This document shows, piece after piece, positions 51,831 through 60,104 of a stretch of 64,000 bases of DNA. The DNA is taken from the NCBI GenBank assembly GCA_959607825.1, contig CAUHNW010000004.1, positions 1-64,000 on the forward strand, written 5' to 3'. The DNA is from HGM13006 sp900757695. GTDB taxonomy: Bacteria > Bacillota > Clostridia > Oscillospirales > Oscillospiraceae. The notes under the pieces were generated by a model. The model saw only the letters and a list, made by a program, of their open reading frames with translations. It was not told the origin of the DNA and searched no databases. Numbering within the stretch: the stretch's first letter is position 1; every line of letters begins with the position of its first letter. Made by a program: the position numbers and the translations under genes.

Positions 51831-52646
51831 ATGAAGCGGCGTGTGAAAAGAGTCATCCTGTGGCTGCTGACCATTATGATGACCATGTCTGTACTCTCGG
51901 CTGGAGCGCTTGCGGCCAGTGGAACTGTGACACCGCAGAACTCGAAGACTGCGGCGCAGACAGCGACATTGTCCGGCTGGCAGGGGCGGGGGAAGGATCA
52001 TTATTATTACAAGGGTGGAGAACTGGCAAAGGGCTGGCTTCCCTATAACCATGAGTGGTATTATATGGACCCTGTCAGCGGGAAAATGAAAACCGGGTGG
52101 ATTACTGTAGAAGGGAAAACCTATCATTTGGATCAGGATGGAACACTGGATCTGGGCTGGAAGAAGATCAGCGGCAACTGGTATTGCCTTGGCTATGATG
52201 GTGCCATGCTGACGGGATGGATCAAGGTCAGCGGGAAATACTACTTCCTGAACGACAGCGGTATTATGCAGACAGGCTGGGTAAAGGATAGCGACAGCTG
52301 GTATTACATGGATGCAGACGGTGTTATGCAGACTGGGTGGCTCAAGGACAGGGATACATGGTACTATCTGAAGAGCAATGGTAAAATGACCCGGAGTGAC
52401 AGCGTCACGGAAAACGGGAAAAAATATACCTTTAACGGAAGTGGTGCACTGACGCAGACAACTTCGGCGGTATCACAGAATAGCACTACATCCAGTTCAG
52501 CAGGTGTTGAGGATTATACGGTATATGTCAGCAATAGCGGAAAGATCCATAAGCGCTCAAATTGTTCAGGTATGAAAAATTATACAGAGATGTCCTATTC
52601 GACGGCGAAAGCACGGGGATATAAAGAGTGTAAAAACTGCTACTGA
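51831..52646 (+). CDS. Secreted choline-binding-repeat protein with Cys-rich C-terminal domain
   Basis: A 271-residue protein starting at the ATG 51831 after GGAAGGAG. A signal peptide covers about 1-31 (LWLLTIMMTMSVLSAGALAA). Six cell-wall-binding repeats of about 20 residues follow (about 63-185; pattern GWIKVSGKYYFLNDSGIMQT with GW and YY aromatic pairs), which in pneumococcal proteins hold choline on teichoic acid. After a Ser/Thr linker, the last 45 residues have the form YVSNSGKIHKRSNCSGM and then GYKECKNCY, an Ada/zinc-knuckle-like end found on several Gram-positive surface proteins. No hydrolase domain is present. It is probably the binding partner of the polymer made by the upstream genes. 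Confidence 0.87.
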   Translation: MKRRVKRVILWLLTIMMTMSVLSAGALAASGTVTPQNSKTAAQTATLSGWQGRGKDHYYYKGGELAKGWLPYNHEWYYMDPVSGKMKTGWITVEGKTYHLDQDGTLDLGWKKISGNWYCLGYDGAMLTGWIKVSGKYYFLNDSGIMQTGWVKDSDSWYYMDADGVMQTGWLKDRDTWYYLKSNGKMTRSDSVTENGKKYTFNGSGALTQTTSAVSQNSTTSSSAGVEDYTVYVSNSGKIHKRSNCSGMKNYTEMSYSTAKARGYKECKNCY

Positions 52647-52658
52647 TACGACAACAGG

Positions 52659-52693
52659 AAGGGGATGCTGAAAATCAGTATCCCCTCTTTTTT
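52659..52693 (+). terminator. Terminator of the surface-polymer locus
   Basis: AGGGGATGCTGA and TCAGTATCCCCT form a stem with a 3-base loop and one mismatch, followed by CTTTTTTG. The 160 bases after it (52694-52853) hold no gene. Confidence 0.85.
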
Positions 52694-52853
52694 GAGCCAA
52701 TTACCGCAAATAGGATCGCCTTGGTGACCAACAGAGCAATCCCGTGGGGCGGCAGCTCCTTCAAAAAATCTGACCCCCTGCATAACGCAGAGGGCCAGAC
52801 GGGAGGAATTACCCGGAGGGGGGAACCGGGAAAATGAAGCGTGCAGAGTACGA

Positions 52854-53138
52854 TCAGCCGGCACATCTGGATTCCAGCGCCTGCTGGAGCGCAGAGGCAC
52901 TGGAGGAATGAACATGCAGCACCGGAACACCGTTCTTTTTGGCCTCCTGTGTGGCACAGATCATCATTTTATGGGAGACAGTACCGGTGAACAGGATCAT
53001 AAGATCCGGCGAACCGATCTTCTTTTTCATGGGGCCGTTTTCCTTGGCGAAAACCTTGGCCTTATACCCGTTCTTTTTGCAGATTTCCTGATAGCGGCAG
53101 ACCATACATTCATTGCCGCCAATGATAACAACGCTCAT
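52854..53138 (-). CDS. DUF2325 domain protein
   Basis: A 94-residue protein of the DUF2325 family: MSVVIIGGNECMVCRYQE start with Cys11 and Cys14, Cys20 nearby, the central LMILFTGTVSHKMM, and VLHVHSSSASALQQAL at the end. The family is small, of unknown role, and often found near iron or redox genes in Firmicutes. The CxxC plus third Cys could bind metal. The upstream region holds paired dyads (53158-53210) that look like operators, so it is probably a regulated, metal-related gene. It stands alone on the minus strand. Confidence 0.85.
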   Translation of the reverse strand: MSVVIIGGNECMVCRYQEICKKNGYKAKVFAKENGPMKKKIGSPDLMILFTGTVSHKMMICATQEAKKNGVPVLHVHSSSASALQQALESRCAG

Positions 53139-53157
53139 AAAGGTATCCTTTCTATAT

Positions 53158-53210
53158 GGTTAAACAAAACTAACTAATGCGTAAAAATAAATGGTTAGAC
53201 ATTACTAACC
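53158..53210 (-). promoter_or_regulatory. Two matching dyad operators before the DUF2325 gene
   Basis: GGTTAA-N6-CTAACT (53158-53175) and GGTTAG-N6-CTAACC (53193-53210) share the half-site GGTTAR/YTAACC and the same 6-base spacer, centre to centre 35 bases apart. Half-sites of this sort occur in DtxR/IdeR-type metal-regulator boxes. The regulator is not in the window. Confidence 0.55.
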
Positions 53211-53363
53211 TAAATGCATTTTACCACAGGTTTCCTATCCTGTCAATAGGTCTTTATTAAAAATTCAGGAATCTACGATTTATTTTACAGCAGCAGGAAG
53301 GCCGATTTTACATTGCTATTCTATACTATCTGTGGTAAAGTTAAAGAGAAAGGAGTTGGTTTT

Positions 53364-54155
53364 ATGCCTACAACTTATGCCCATTATCGGTTTGGATGTG
53401 ATGCGCTGGCGGCGATGCCTGAGGATATTCAAACGATCATAAAGCAGCACCGGCAGATTTTTGACTTCGGCGTGCACGGGCCGGATTTGTTTTTTTACAA
53501 CAAGCCCTTTAACCTGAACCGGATTAATCAGATCGGCTACAGCAGCCATGAAAGAACCGGCACGGCGTTTTTTACTCAGGCGGCGAAAGCGGTCAAGTCT
53601 GCTGCGGATCAGGATGCGGCGCTGAGCTATATATTGGGCGTTCTTTGCCACTTTGCACTGGATCGGGAATGCCACCCCTATGTGGCGGAGAAAGAGCAGA
53701 CCGGAGCAAGCCATTCGGAGATTGAGTCGTCCTTTGACCGGTATCTGATGGAAAAGGATGGTCTGGATCCCCTGCGCCATAAAGTGACCCGGCATTTGGT
53801 CCCATCGCAGCTCAGTGCGCTGGCCATTGCGGACTTTTACCCGCCGCTGACCCCTAGGGATATCTACCATACGGAGAAGGCCATGGTGTTTTATCTCAAT
53901 GCACTGATCGCCCCGCCGGGGCCTAAGCGCAAGGCAATTCTGGCGGGCCTAAAGGCGGCAGGACAGGCCTCCACGGGAGATATGCTGATTCCCCTGCGGC
54001 AAAATCCAAAGTGCTGGGACAGCGACAAGATCCTCTGGGAGCACTATCAGGATGCGCTGCGCCTGATGGACACCCTGCGGCCCGAGCTGCTCGCCCACAT
54101 TCAAACCGGTGCGCCGCTGGGGATCGGGTACTGCCATACCTTTGGCGCAGAGTAA
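53364..54155 (+). CDS. Zinc-dependent phospholipase C family protein
   Basis: A 263-residue protein starting MPTTYAHYRFGCDALAAM at the ATG 53364 after AAAGGAG. Conserved metal-type residues lie in DFGVHGPDLFF, SSHERTG and LGVLCHFALDRECHPYV. This fits the Zn-dependent PLC/S1-P1-like fold in its short, non-secreted version common in Clostridia. No signal peptide is seen, so it acts inside the cell, and true phospholipase activity is uncertain. The UMF1 transporter gene starts 28 bases later, giving a two-gene unit. Confidence 0.82.
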   Translation: MPTTYAHYRFGCDALAAMPEDIQTIIKQHRQIFDFGVHGPDLFFYNKPFNLNRINQIGYSSHERTGTAFFTQAAKAVKSAADQDAALSYILGVLCHFALDRECHPYVAEKEQTGASHSEIESSFDRYLMEKDGLDPLRHKVTRHLVPSQLSALAIADFYPPLTPRDIYHTEKAMVFYLNALIAPPGPKRKAILAGLKAAGQASTGDMLIPLRQNPKCWDSDKILWEHYQDALRLMDTLRPELLAHIQTGAPLGIGYCHTFGAE

Positions 54156-54183
54156 GGACGGACAAAAGAAGGAGAAAAAGAAA

Positions 54184-55440
54184 ATGAGTAAATTTAAGCT
54201 GAATCAGCGGGAGAAGGCATGGATCCTCTATGATGTGGGCAACTCCGCCTTTACCATGCTGGTCTCTACCCTGATCCCCATTTATTTTAATGCGCTGGCT
54301 TCCTCGGCAGGGGTGTCTGACACCAATTATCTGGCCTACTGGGGCTATGCAGGCTCCATTGCTACGCTGCTGACGGCCATCATTGGGCCGGTGTTCGGTA
54401 CGCTGGCAGACCGAAAAAATTATAAAAAACCCATTTTTACCATTGCACTGGTGTTGGGCGTTGTATCCTGTGCAGCGCTGGGTGCGGCATGGAGCTGGAT
54501 CTCGTTCCTCGTGATCTTTGTGTTTTCCAAGGTGTGCTATTCTTCATCGCTGGTGTTCTATGACGCAATGCTGCCGGAGACCACCACGGATGATCGCATG
54601 GACAATGTATCTTCTCAGGGGTATGCCTTTGGATATATTGGCTCCTGCATTCCCTTTATTGCCTGCCTTGTGATCGTGCTTATGAGCGATAAGCTGGGCA
54701 TCAGCCAGTCTGCGGCGATGTCCATTGCCTTTATCATTACAGCAGCATGGTGGCTGGTGATGACCATCCCGCTGCTGAAGACCTATCATCAGACGCAGTA
54801 TGTGGAGGCCCACGGGAATCCCTTCCGGCAGAGCTTTGGACAGTTGGCCGGTACCTTCCGCAATATTCGGAAGGAAAAGCACATTTTCCTGTTCCTTGTG
54901 GCGTTCTTCCTGTTCATCGATGGCGTCTATACCATCATTGACATGGCAGTAGCTTATGGCACGGCAGTGGGGCTGGATACCACTGGGCTGCTGCTGGCAC
55001 TGCTGCTGACGCAGTTCGTGGCGTTCCCCTTTGCGATCCTGTTTGGACGGCTGGCGTCCAAGTACGATACCGGTCTGCTGATCAAGGTGTGCATCGTAGC
55101 CTATACAGGCATAACCATTTTCGCAGTATTCCTGGCATCTCAATGGCAGTTCTGGGTGCTTGCGGTGTGCGTAGGCATGTTTCAGGGCGGTGTACAGGCG
55201 CTCTCCCGTTCCTATTTCGGGAAGATCATTCCACCGGAGAAGTCCGGCGAATACTTTGGTCTGTTCGATATCTGCGGCAAGGGAGCGGCCTTCATGGGTA
55301 CGGCCCTGATCTCCGTGGTGACGCAGCTGTCTGGCAGCCAGTCCATGGGCGTTGGAGCACTGGTGATCGTATTTGTGGGCGGTTATCTGGTGTTCCGGGT
55401 GGCAGACCGCAGCTGTAAAGAGGCTTTGACCAATAAGTAA
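54184..55440 (+). CDS. MFS transporter, UMF1/Atg22-like family
   Basis: A 418-residue protein with about 12 membrane segments. The start region (REKAWILYDVGNSAFTMLV) is the UMF1 family signature, related to fungal vacuole effluxer Atg22. Other typical segments are GPVFGTLADRKNYKKP and SRSYFGKIIPPEKSGEYFG. I start at the ATG 54184 behind GAAGGAG; the frame runs 25 codons further into the PLC gene's end. Bacterial UMF1 substrates are unknown; amino acids or nucleosides are possible. It is co-transcribed with the zinc PLC-family gene. Confidence 0.88.
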   Translation: MSKFKLNQREKAWILYDVGNSAFTMLVSTLIPIYFNALASSAGVSDTNYLAYWGYAGSIATLLTAIIGPVFGTLADRKNYKKPIFTIALVLGVVSCAALGAAWSWISFLVIFVFSKVCYSSSLVFYDAMLPETTTDDRMDNVSSQGYAFGYIGSCIPFIACLVIVLMSDKLGISQSAAMSIAFIITAAWWLVMTIPLLKTYHQTQYVEAHGNPFRQSFGQLAGTFRNIRKEKHIFLFLVAFFLFIDGVYTIIDMAVAYGTAVGLDTTGLLLALLLTQFVAFPFAILFGRLASKYDTGLLIKVCIVAYTGITIFAVFLASQWQFWVLAVCVGMFQGGVQALSRSYFGKIIPPEKSGEYFGLFDICGKGAAFMGTALISVVTQLSGSQSMGVGALVIVFVGGYLVFRVADRSCKEALTNK

Positions 55441-55446
55441 AAACAG

Positions 55447-55566
55447 AAAGGCGGTCCGTTCAACAGCACGGGCCACCTTTTTGATGGAGCAGAATGGAAT
55501 GCCAAAAGCCTCCCCTGGTCAGAGGGAGGCTTTTGGCTGTTTCGGGGGAGTCCAACCCCGAAACAG
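55447..55566 (+). terminator. Terminator cluster after the UMF1 gene
   Basis: Three hairpins follow one another. The first is an imperfect 10-bp stem ending in TTTTT (55447-55482), the UMF1 terminator. The second is a perfect 14-bp stem GCCAAAAGCCTCCC with its complement (55501-55537). The third is an 11-bp stem CTGTTTCGGGG/CCCCGAAACAG (55537-55566), directly abutting the second. The last two resemble a small mobile or dispersed palindromic unit. Confidence 0.7.
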
Positions 55567-55863
55567 AGGGGTGAAAGAAAGAAGGTAAACCAGCATTCGC
55601 CGGTGGAACGGGCAAGGAACACTCGAAATTTTATATATTCGTAACATTCTTCATGAAACTTTCACATTTCTATGGTGAGTATAGCATTTGCTATGGAATA
55701 TGTCAAGGAAACTTTATCACAAATTTGTAATAATTGTGGGATTGCACAAAAACAACAGGAATAATACAGTGGATATGACTGCGTATACAGAGAATTGGCG
55801 GCCGGAAATGGTTGATTTTCGAAATAAGCCGTGATAGGATGAAATAGAAGGGAGGCTTTCACC
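55567..55863 (+). promoter_or_regulatory. AT-rich upstream region of the acyltransferase gene
   Basis: About 300 gene-free bases include the palindromes ATAGCA-TT-TGCTAT (55682-55695) and ACAAATTTGT (about 55722-55731). A weak promoter candidate, TTGCAC (55743-55748) with TACAGT 16 bases on, is about 90 bases before the ATG. Nothing else is seen. Confidence 0.4.
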
Positions 55864-56964
55864 ATGGCATTGCAAAAGCGCCAGCATGGGCTGGATCTCA
55901 TAAAAGTATTGGGGATGTATCTGGTGATCCTCTACCATGTGGTCTATCCGCATATGCCGGATGTGGTGACAGCACCCACGCTTCATGGTTACCTCCGATA
56001 CTATTTGGAGACTTTTTTGGGGTGTTGTGTCCCACTGTTCTTTATGGTCAGCGGCGCATTGGCGCTGCGGCATCCGGCAGACCTGAAAAGGAATACACGG
56101 CGCTGTGTGCATCTGCTGGTGATTATGATACTGTGGGTATTTTTGGCGCTGAGCTGCATCCTGCTGCTGCGGCGGCAGTGGCCCGGCTGGAATGAATTCT
56201 TTGCCATTGCATGGGAGCTGCGCATCGGATATATTCAATATCTCTGGTTTCTACCCTGCTTCCTTTTTCTGTGCCTGATCACCCCGGTGCTCAGCGCTCT
56301 GAAATTCCAGTCACCGAAGATCTATCGCTATCTGATGGTACTGATGGCAATCCTGACCTTTGGAGATGTGTTCCTCAACGATGGAGAGTACCTGATTCGG
56401 TGGGGGCTGGGGCAGCTGGACGGGCGCAGCTGGGATCGTAGCTTTTTCTGGTATGTGAACTTCTTTGGCATCTACTATTGGTACAGCCTTGTCTACTATG
56501 GGCTGGGGGACTGGCTGATGACCTGCGAACGATTTCAGAAGAAAAAGGGCTGGCTGTTAGCGGCGATCCCGGTGTGCATGCTTTGCCTGTTTGTTACGGC
56601 CATGGCCCGGAGCCGTGTGGGACTGGTGACCTATAATCATGTGTACTATAATTACAGCAGTATTTTTGTGCTGGGGATTGCATCGGCGGTATTCCTGCTG
56701 CTGCGGGATGTAACGCTGGGCCAGCGGCTGGCCAAAGTCAGTACATCGATGGCAGAGTGTTCTCTGGGCATCTATCTGGTTCATTGGCTGGTGCTGGAGG
56801 CACTGCGGCAGTTGGCACCGGGGATCATGAGCAGAACGCTGCTGTTTCCGGCACTGGCACTGCTGATCCTTTTGCTCTCCTGGGGGATCGTGTGGATCTG
56901 CATGAAGATCCCGGTGGTGCGAGGACTGTTTACGCTGGCTGGGAGTGGAAAGGGAAAATCGTGA
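55864..56964 (+). CDS. Acyltransferase_3 family membrane protein
   Basis: A 366-residue protein with about 10 helices. The family signature is the N-terminal HGLDLIKVLGMYLVILYHVV with the catalytic-type His, then PLFFMVSGALAL. Such enzymes O-acetylate or O-acylate sugars and polymers outside the membrane (OafA, WecH, exopolysaccharide acyltransferases). The ATG 55864 follows AGGGAGG. It is convergent with the patatin gene and shares no operon. A role in decorating the surface polymer is possible but not shown. Confidence 0.85.
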   Translation: MALQKRQHGLDLIKVLGMYLVILYHVVYPHMPDVVTAPTLHGYLRYYLETFLGCCVPLFFMVSGALALRHPADLKRNTRRCVHLLVIMILWVFLALSCILLLRRQWPGWNEFFAIAWELRIGYIQYLWFLPCFLFLCLITPVLSALKFQSPKIYRYLMVLMAILTFGDVFLNDGEYLIRWGLGQLDGRSWDRSFFWYVNFFGIYYWYSLVYYGLGDWLMTCERFQKKKGWLLAAIPVCMLCLFVTAMARSRVGLVTYNHVYYNYSSIFVLGIASAVFLLLRDVTLGQRLAKVSTSMAECSLGIYLVHWLVLEALRQLAPGIMSRTLLFPALALLILLLSWGIVWICMKIPVVRGLFTLAGSGKGKS

Positions 56965-56974
56965 ATAGAAGAAA

Positions 56975-57011
56975 CAGTGCTGCGGAACGTACTTCCACAG
57001 CACTGTTTTTT
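56975..57011 (+). terminator. Terminator of the acyltransferase gene
   Basis: CAGTGCTG/CAGCACTG with a 15-base loop is followed by TTTTTT. It touches the stop codon of the convergent patatin gene. Confidence 0.8.
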
Positions 57012-57906
57012 ATGATTCCTGCATGAAAGGCTCGGGCGCCTCAGTACGCTCCGGCGTTTTGGCCCAGTGGGCCGCAACCGCCTGCCAAAACCGTTCACCA
57101 TCCCGCTGGCCGGTTTCGTAGCCTACCTTCAGACGGTCAAGATCCCGTTCCAGACGTCCAATTTCCAACTCTGTCTGAGGCTGAAGCACCAGAACACGGC
57201 CGGAACGGCTGAGCTGGGCCAGATGTTCACGCTCGGCGGCATAGATCTCATCCTCCCGCTGGAGCTTGTCCAGCAACAGGGGATAGTCGTGATACAACCG
57301 CTTTCCGACATTGCGCATAAGACCGGAGGGCTTCTTTTTGCGATAGGAGAGCCGCCGGGTCAGAAGGACGACCACCCGGTCGTATTCCGGATGCTGGTCC
57401 AGAAACTCCAGGCCCAGCCGGGAGGATGCGCCGCCATCCAAATAGAAATCATCCCCAATGGCGACCTTGCGGCAGAGATAGGGCATGGAGCAGGAGGCGG
57501 CCACAGCGGTGAGAAAGTCGGAGCTTTCATCCCGGTTGATAAATTCCGGCTGACCGGTGCGGCAGTTCGTGACGCCCACATAGAACTGCCGGGCGGGATC
57601 CAGAAAGGCTTCGCTGTCAAAGGGCAAAACATGCTGAAGATCCCGGAGGATGAAGTCAAAGCCAACCAGATTGTGCTCATAGCGCAGGGCCTTGGTGCCC
57701 ACATATCTGGGGTCAAGACCGTAGGACAGAACAATGTCCCGACAGCGCCCGGGCTGCTTTGCCACATAGCCAAGACCGTTTAATGCGCCGGCAGAGACGC
57801 CCAGAACGCAGTCCGGGTAAATATCGTGCTCCATAAAAACATCCAGAACACCGGAGGTGTAGATGCCCCGATAGGAGCCGCCTTCCAGTAAAATCAGATT
57901 TTTCAT
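57010..57906 (-). CDS. Patatin-like phospholipase
   Basis: A 298-residue serine lipid hydrolase of the RssA/YjjU type. It begins NLILLEGGSYRGIYTSGVLD, which includes the oxyanion-type glycine loop (GGSYRG in place of GGGxRG). The nucleophile is in GVSAGALNG (GxSxG, Ser near 39), and the second catalytic residue is in YLDGGASSRLG (DGG variant of DGG/A). The C-terminal part is charged and helical. There is no signal peptide, so it is cytoplasmic. It has its own near-consensus promoter and is divergent to the two-domain flavin enzyme. Substrate is unknown. Confidence 0.9.
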   Translation of the reverse strand: MKNLILLEGGSYRGIYTSGVLDVFMEHDIYPDCVLGVSAGALNGLGYVAKQPGRCRDIVLSYGLDPRYVGTKALRYEHNLVGFDFILRDLQHVLPFDSEAFLDPARQFYVGVTNCRTGQPEFINRDESSDFLTAVAASCSMPYLCRKVAIGDDFYLDGGASSRLGLEFLDQHPEYDRVVVLLTRRLSYRKKKPSGLMRNVGKRLYHDYPLLLDKLQREDEIYAAEREHLAQLSRSGRVLVLQPQTELEIGRLERDLDRLKVGYETGQRDGERFWQAVAAHWAKTPERTEAPEPFMQES

Positions 57907-57941
57907 AAGTGCCTCCCAAGAGAGATTTTCAATCTGAGGCT

Positions 57942-57970
57942 ATCATAAAACGAAACGGCTCCGCTGTCAA
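57942..57970 (-). promoter_or_regulatory. Promoter of the patatin gene
   Basis: On the minus strand a consensus TTGACA (57970-57965) and TATGAT (57947-57942) are 17 bases apart. Confidence 0.8.
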
Positions 57971-58044
57971 CCGGGCGGCGGAAAAACCATGGGGCTCCCT
58001 CCGTTAAAACAACACATATGGGAGGCTCCACTCCATTTGTCCCA

Positions 58045-58072
58045 TTGTTTCGGGAGAGAACTGTGGTATAAT
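58045..58072 (+). promoter_or_regulatory. Promoter of the two-domain flavin enzyme gene
   Basis: TATAAT (58067-58072) is preceded at 16 bases by TTGTTT (58045-58050); the start codon is 37 bases downstream. Confidence 0.6.
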
Positions 58073-58108
58073 TAAGCTATCAAACTATAGAGATGGGAAG
58101 TGTCCGAT

Positions 58109-60037
58109 ATGGAAAGCCGCTATGCACATCTGCTGTCCCCCTTCAAAGTGGGGAATGTTGTATTCCGCAACCGCATGTTTACTGCGCCCATGGGCCTGCA
58201 TGCCCTTCAGGGCGGAGAACTCTATCCCACTGAGGCAATCATCACCCACTACGCCAATAAGGCCAAGGGGGGCGCTGCGGTGGTGACCTGCTCCGGCACC
58301 GGCGCTTATCCGGTCACGCCGGACAAGGATCATATGGCCTATGATCTCTACATCGGCCATAGCCAGCATTATCTGGCCCAGCTGGCCGATGCCATTCACT
58401 TTTACGGCGCAAAGGCGTCTATGGAGATTCAGGCTGCCACCAAGGAGCGGGGCTATTATGTCTCCGGGGGGCTTATGGTGCCCGGGCCGGGCATGGTACC
58501 GGGTCAGCCAACCAAGGAACTGACCCGCGAAATGCTGACGGAGATCAAGGAAAACCTTCAGGATCAGGTGAAAATCTTAAAGCGCATTGGCTATGATATG
58601 TGCATGCTGCATATGGCCTATGATATGGGCCTTTTCGGCGGGTTCCTGAGCCTGAAAACCAACCATCGGGAAGATGAATACGGTCCTCAGAGTTTGGAAA
58701 ATCGCCTTCGGTTCCTCAATGAGTGCTGTGATGCCATTCATCAGGCGGCGGGGAAGGACTTCCTCATCGAGCTGAGAATGTCCGGCGAGCTGCCGGAGGG
58801 GGCGGGCGTTACCATTGATGACGCATGTCAGATGGCAAAGCTTGTGGAGGGCCATGCGGACATACTCCATGTCCATGCGGCAACCGGCTGGCAGGCTCAC
58901 TGCATGAGCTTTGAGCCGGATACGCCCAACCTGTGGATGGCCCAGCGGATCAAAGAAAGCGGAGCGAAGATCCCTGTGCTGACCATTGGCGGCTATCAGG
59001 ATCTGGATGAGATGGAGGATGCCATAGCTACCGGCAAGGCAGATCTGATCTCCATGGCCCGGGGCTGGCTGGCAGATCCCAATTTGGGCACCAAGGCCTA
59101 TGAGGGGCGGGGGGAGGATGTGGTCCCCTGCGTCAAGTGCATGCGCTGCCATGATTCGGCCTGCATTGACGGCGTGACCTTTGTGTGTACGGTGAACCCC
59201 CTGATGGGCATTGAGCATGAGATGGAAAAGCTGAATCAGCCCCCGAAGACCATCAAAAAGGTCGCAGTGGTAGGCGGCGGCCCTGCGGGTATGCAGGCGG
59301 CACTGACTGCGGCGGACCGGGGCCATCATGTGACGCTTTTTGAAGAGAAGGAGGCTCTGGGCGGCCAGCTGAATTTTGCGGATTATGCCCAGTTCAAGCA
59401 CTCGCTGGCAAAGTATAAGGAGTTCCTGATCTATCAGCTGGGGAAATCCCCTGTGGAGGTGGCGCTGGGTGTAAAGGCCACCCGTGAGATGCTGGTGAAG
59501 GGCAATTATGATGCCGTGATCGTAGCGGTTGGCGCATCGCCGCTGATCCTGCCCATTCCCGGCGCAGAGATGGCGGTGCCTGCCCCGGAGGTCTACGGCC
59601 ATGAGGCACAGCTGGAGCAGCAGGTGGTGGTCATTGGCGGCGGTCAGGTGGGCTGTGAGACAGCACTGCATCTGGTGGAGCAGGGCCACGATGTTACGGT
59701 GCTGGAGATGCAGGAGAAGATTCTGGTGGATGCGTCTGCTTCCTACCGGAACCGGCTGACACGGAATATGGGCTATCACGAAAACCTGAAGACAGTTACC
59801 GGCGGACGCTGCACCGGCATTACGGCAGAAGGCGTTGCCTATGAGGATTCGGAAGGCAAGCAGCAGCTGCTGCCCTGTGGAAGCGTGGTTATGGCTGCGG
59901 GCATGCGGCCCCGTCAGGCGGATGCGCTGGCGCTCTATGATCCCGCCTATCGGGTCTATACGGTAGGCGACTGCGATAAGGCTGCCAACGTGCAGAAGGC
60001 GGTTCGGGCTGCTTTTGCTGCCGCAATCTCTCTTTAA
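58109..60037 (+). CDS. FMN/FAD/Fe-S enoate-reductase-like oxidoreductase (2,4-dienoyl-CoA reductase/BaiCD family)
   Basis: A 642-residue two-part enzyme. Residues 1 to about 370 are an old-yellow-enzyme barrel (LSPFKVGNVVFRNRMFTAPM start, GKADLISMARGWLADP phosphate site). A cysteine cluster (CVKCMRCHDSAC, then CTVNP) should hold a [4Fe-4S] centre. The rest is a FAD/NAD(P)H domain with two Rossmann motifs (VAVVGGGPAGMQAAL and VVVIGGGQVGCETAL). This layout is shared by 2,4-dienoyl-CoA reductase, enoate reductase, BaiCD/BaiH and daidzein reductase, all reducing activated C=C bonds. I start at the ATG 58109, 8 bases after GGGAAG, in preference to the GTG at 58100. It converges on three NTF2-like genes. 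Substrate is not readable. Confidence 0.9.
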   Translation: MESRYAHLLSPFKVGNVVFRNRMFTAPMGLHALQGGELYPTEAIITHYANKAKGGAAVVTCSGTGAYPVTPDKDHMAYDLYIGHSQHYLAQLADAIHFYGAKASMEIQAATKERGYYVSGGLMVPGPGMVPGQPTKELTREMLTEIKENLQDQVKILKRIGYDMCMLHMAYDMGLFGGFLSLKTNHREDEYGPQSLENRLRFLNECCDAIHQAAGKDFLIELRMSGELPEGAGVTIDDACQMAKLVEGHADILHVHAATGWQAHCMSFEPDTPNLWMAQRIKESGAKIPVLTIGGYQDLDEMEDAIATGKADLISMARGWLADPNLGTKAYEGRGEDVVPCVKCMRCHDSACIDGVTFVCTVNPLMGIEHEMEKLNQPPKTIKKVAVVGGGPAGMQAALTAADRGHHVTLFEEKEALGGQLNFADYAQFKHSLAKYKEFLIYQLGKSPVEVALGVKATREMLVKGNYDAVIVAVGASPLILPIPGAEMAVPAPEVYGHEAQLEQQVVVIGGGQVGCETALHLVEQGHDVTVLEMQEKILVDASASYRNRLTRNMGYHENLKTVTGGRCTGITAEGVAYEDSEGKQQLLPCGSVVMAAGMRPRQADALALYDPAYRVYTVGDCDKAANVQKAVRAAFAAAISL

Positions 60038-60052
60038 TTAAAAATGAAAAAT

Positions 60053-60089
60053 GCTCCGCCGTGAACCCGAATGGGATTCACGGCGGAGC
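60053..60089. terminator. Shared hairpin between convergent flavin enzyme and NTF2-like genes
   Basis: A perfect 13-bp stem GCTCCGCCGTGAA with its complement and an 11-base loop lies between the two stop codons. The plus side is flanked by AAAAAT upstream and TTGTAATTT downstream, so it can serve both strands. Confidence 0.75.
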
Positions 60090-60104
60090 TTGTAATTTCG
60101 GAGG

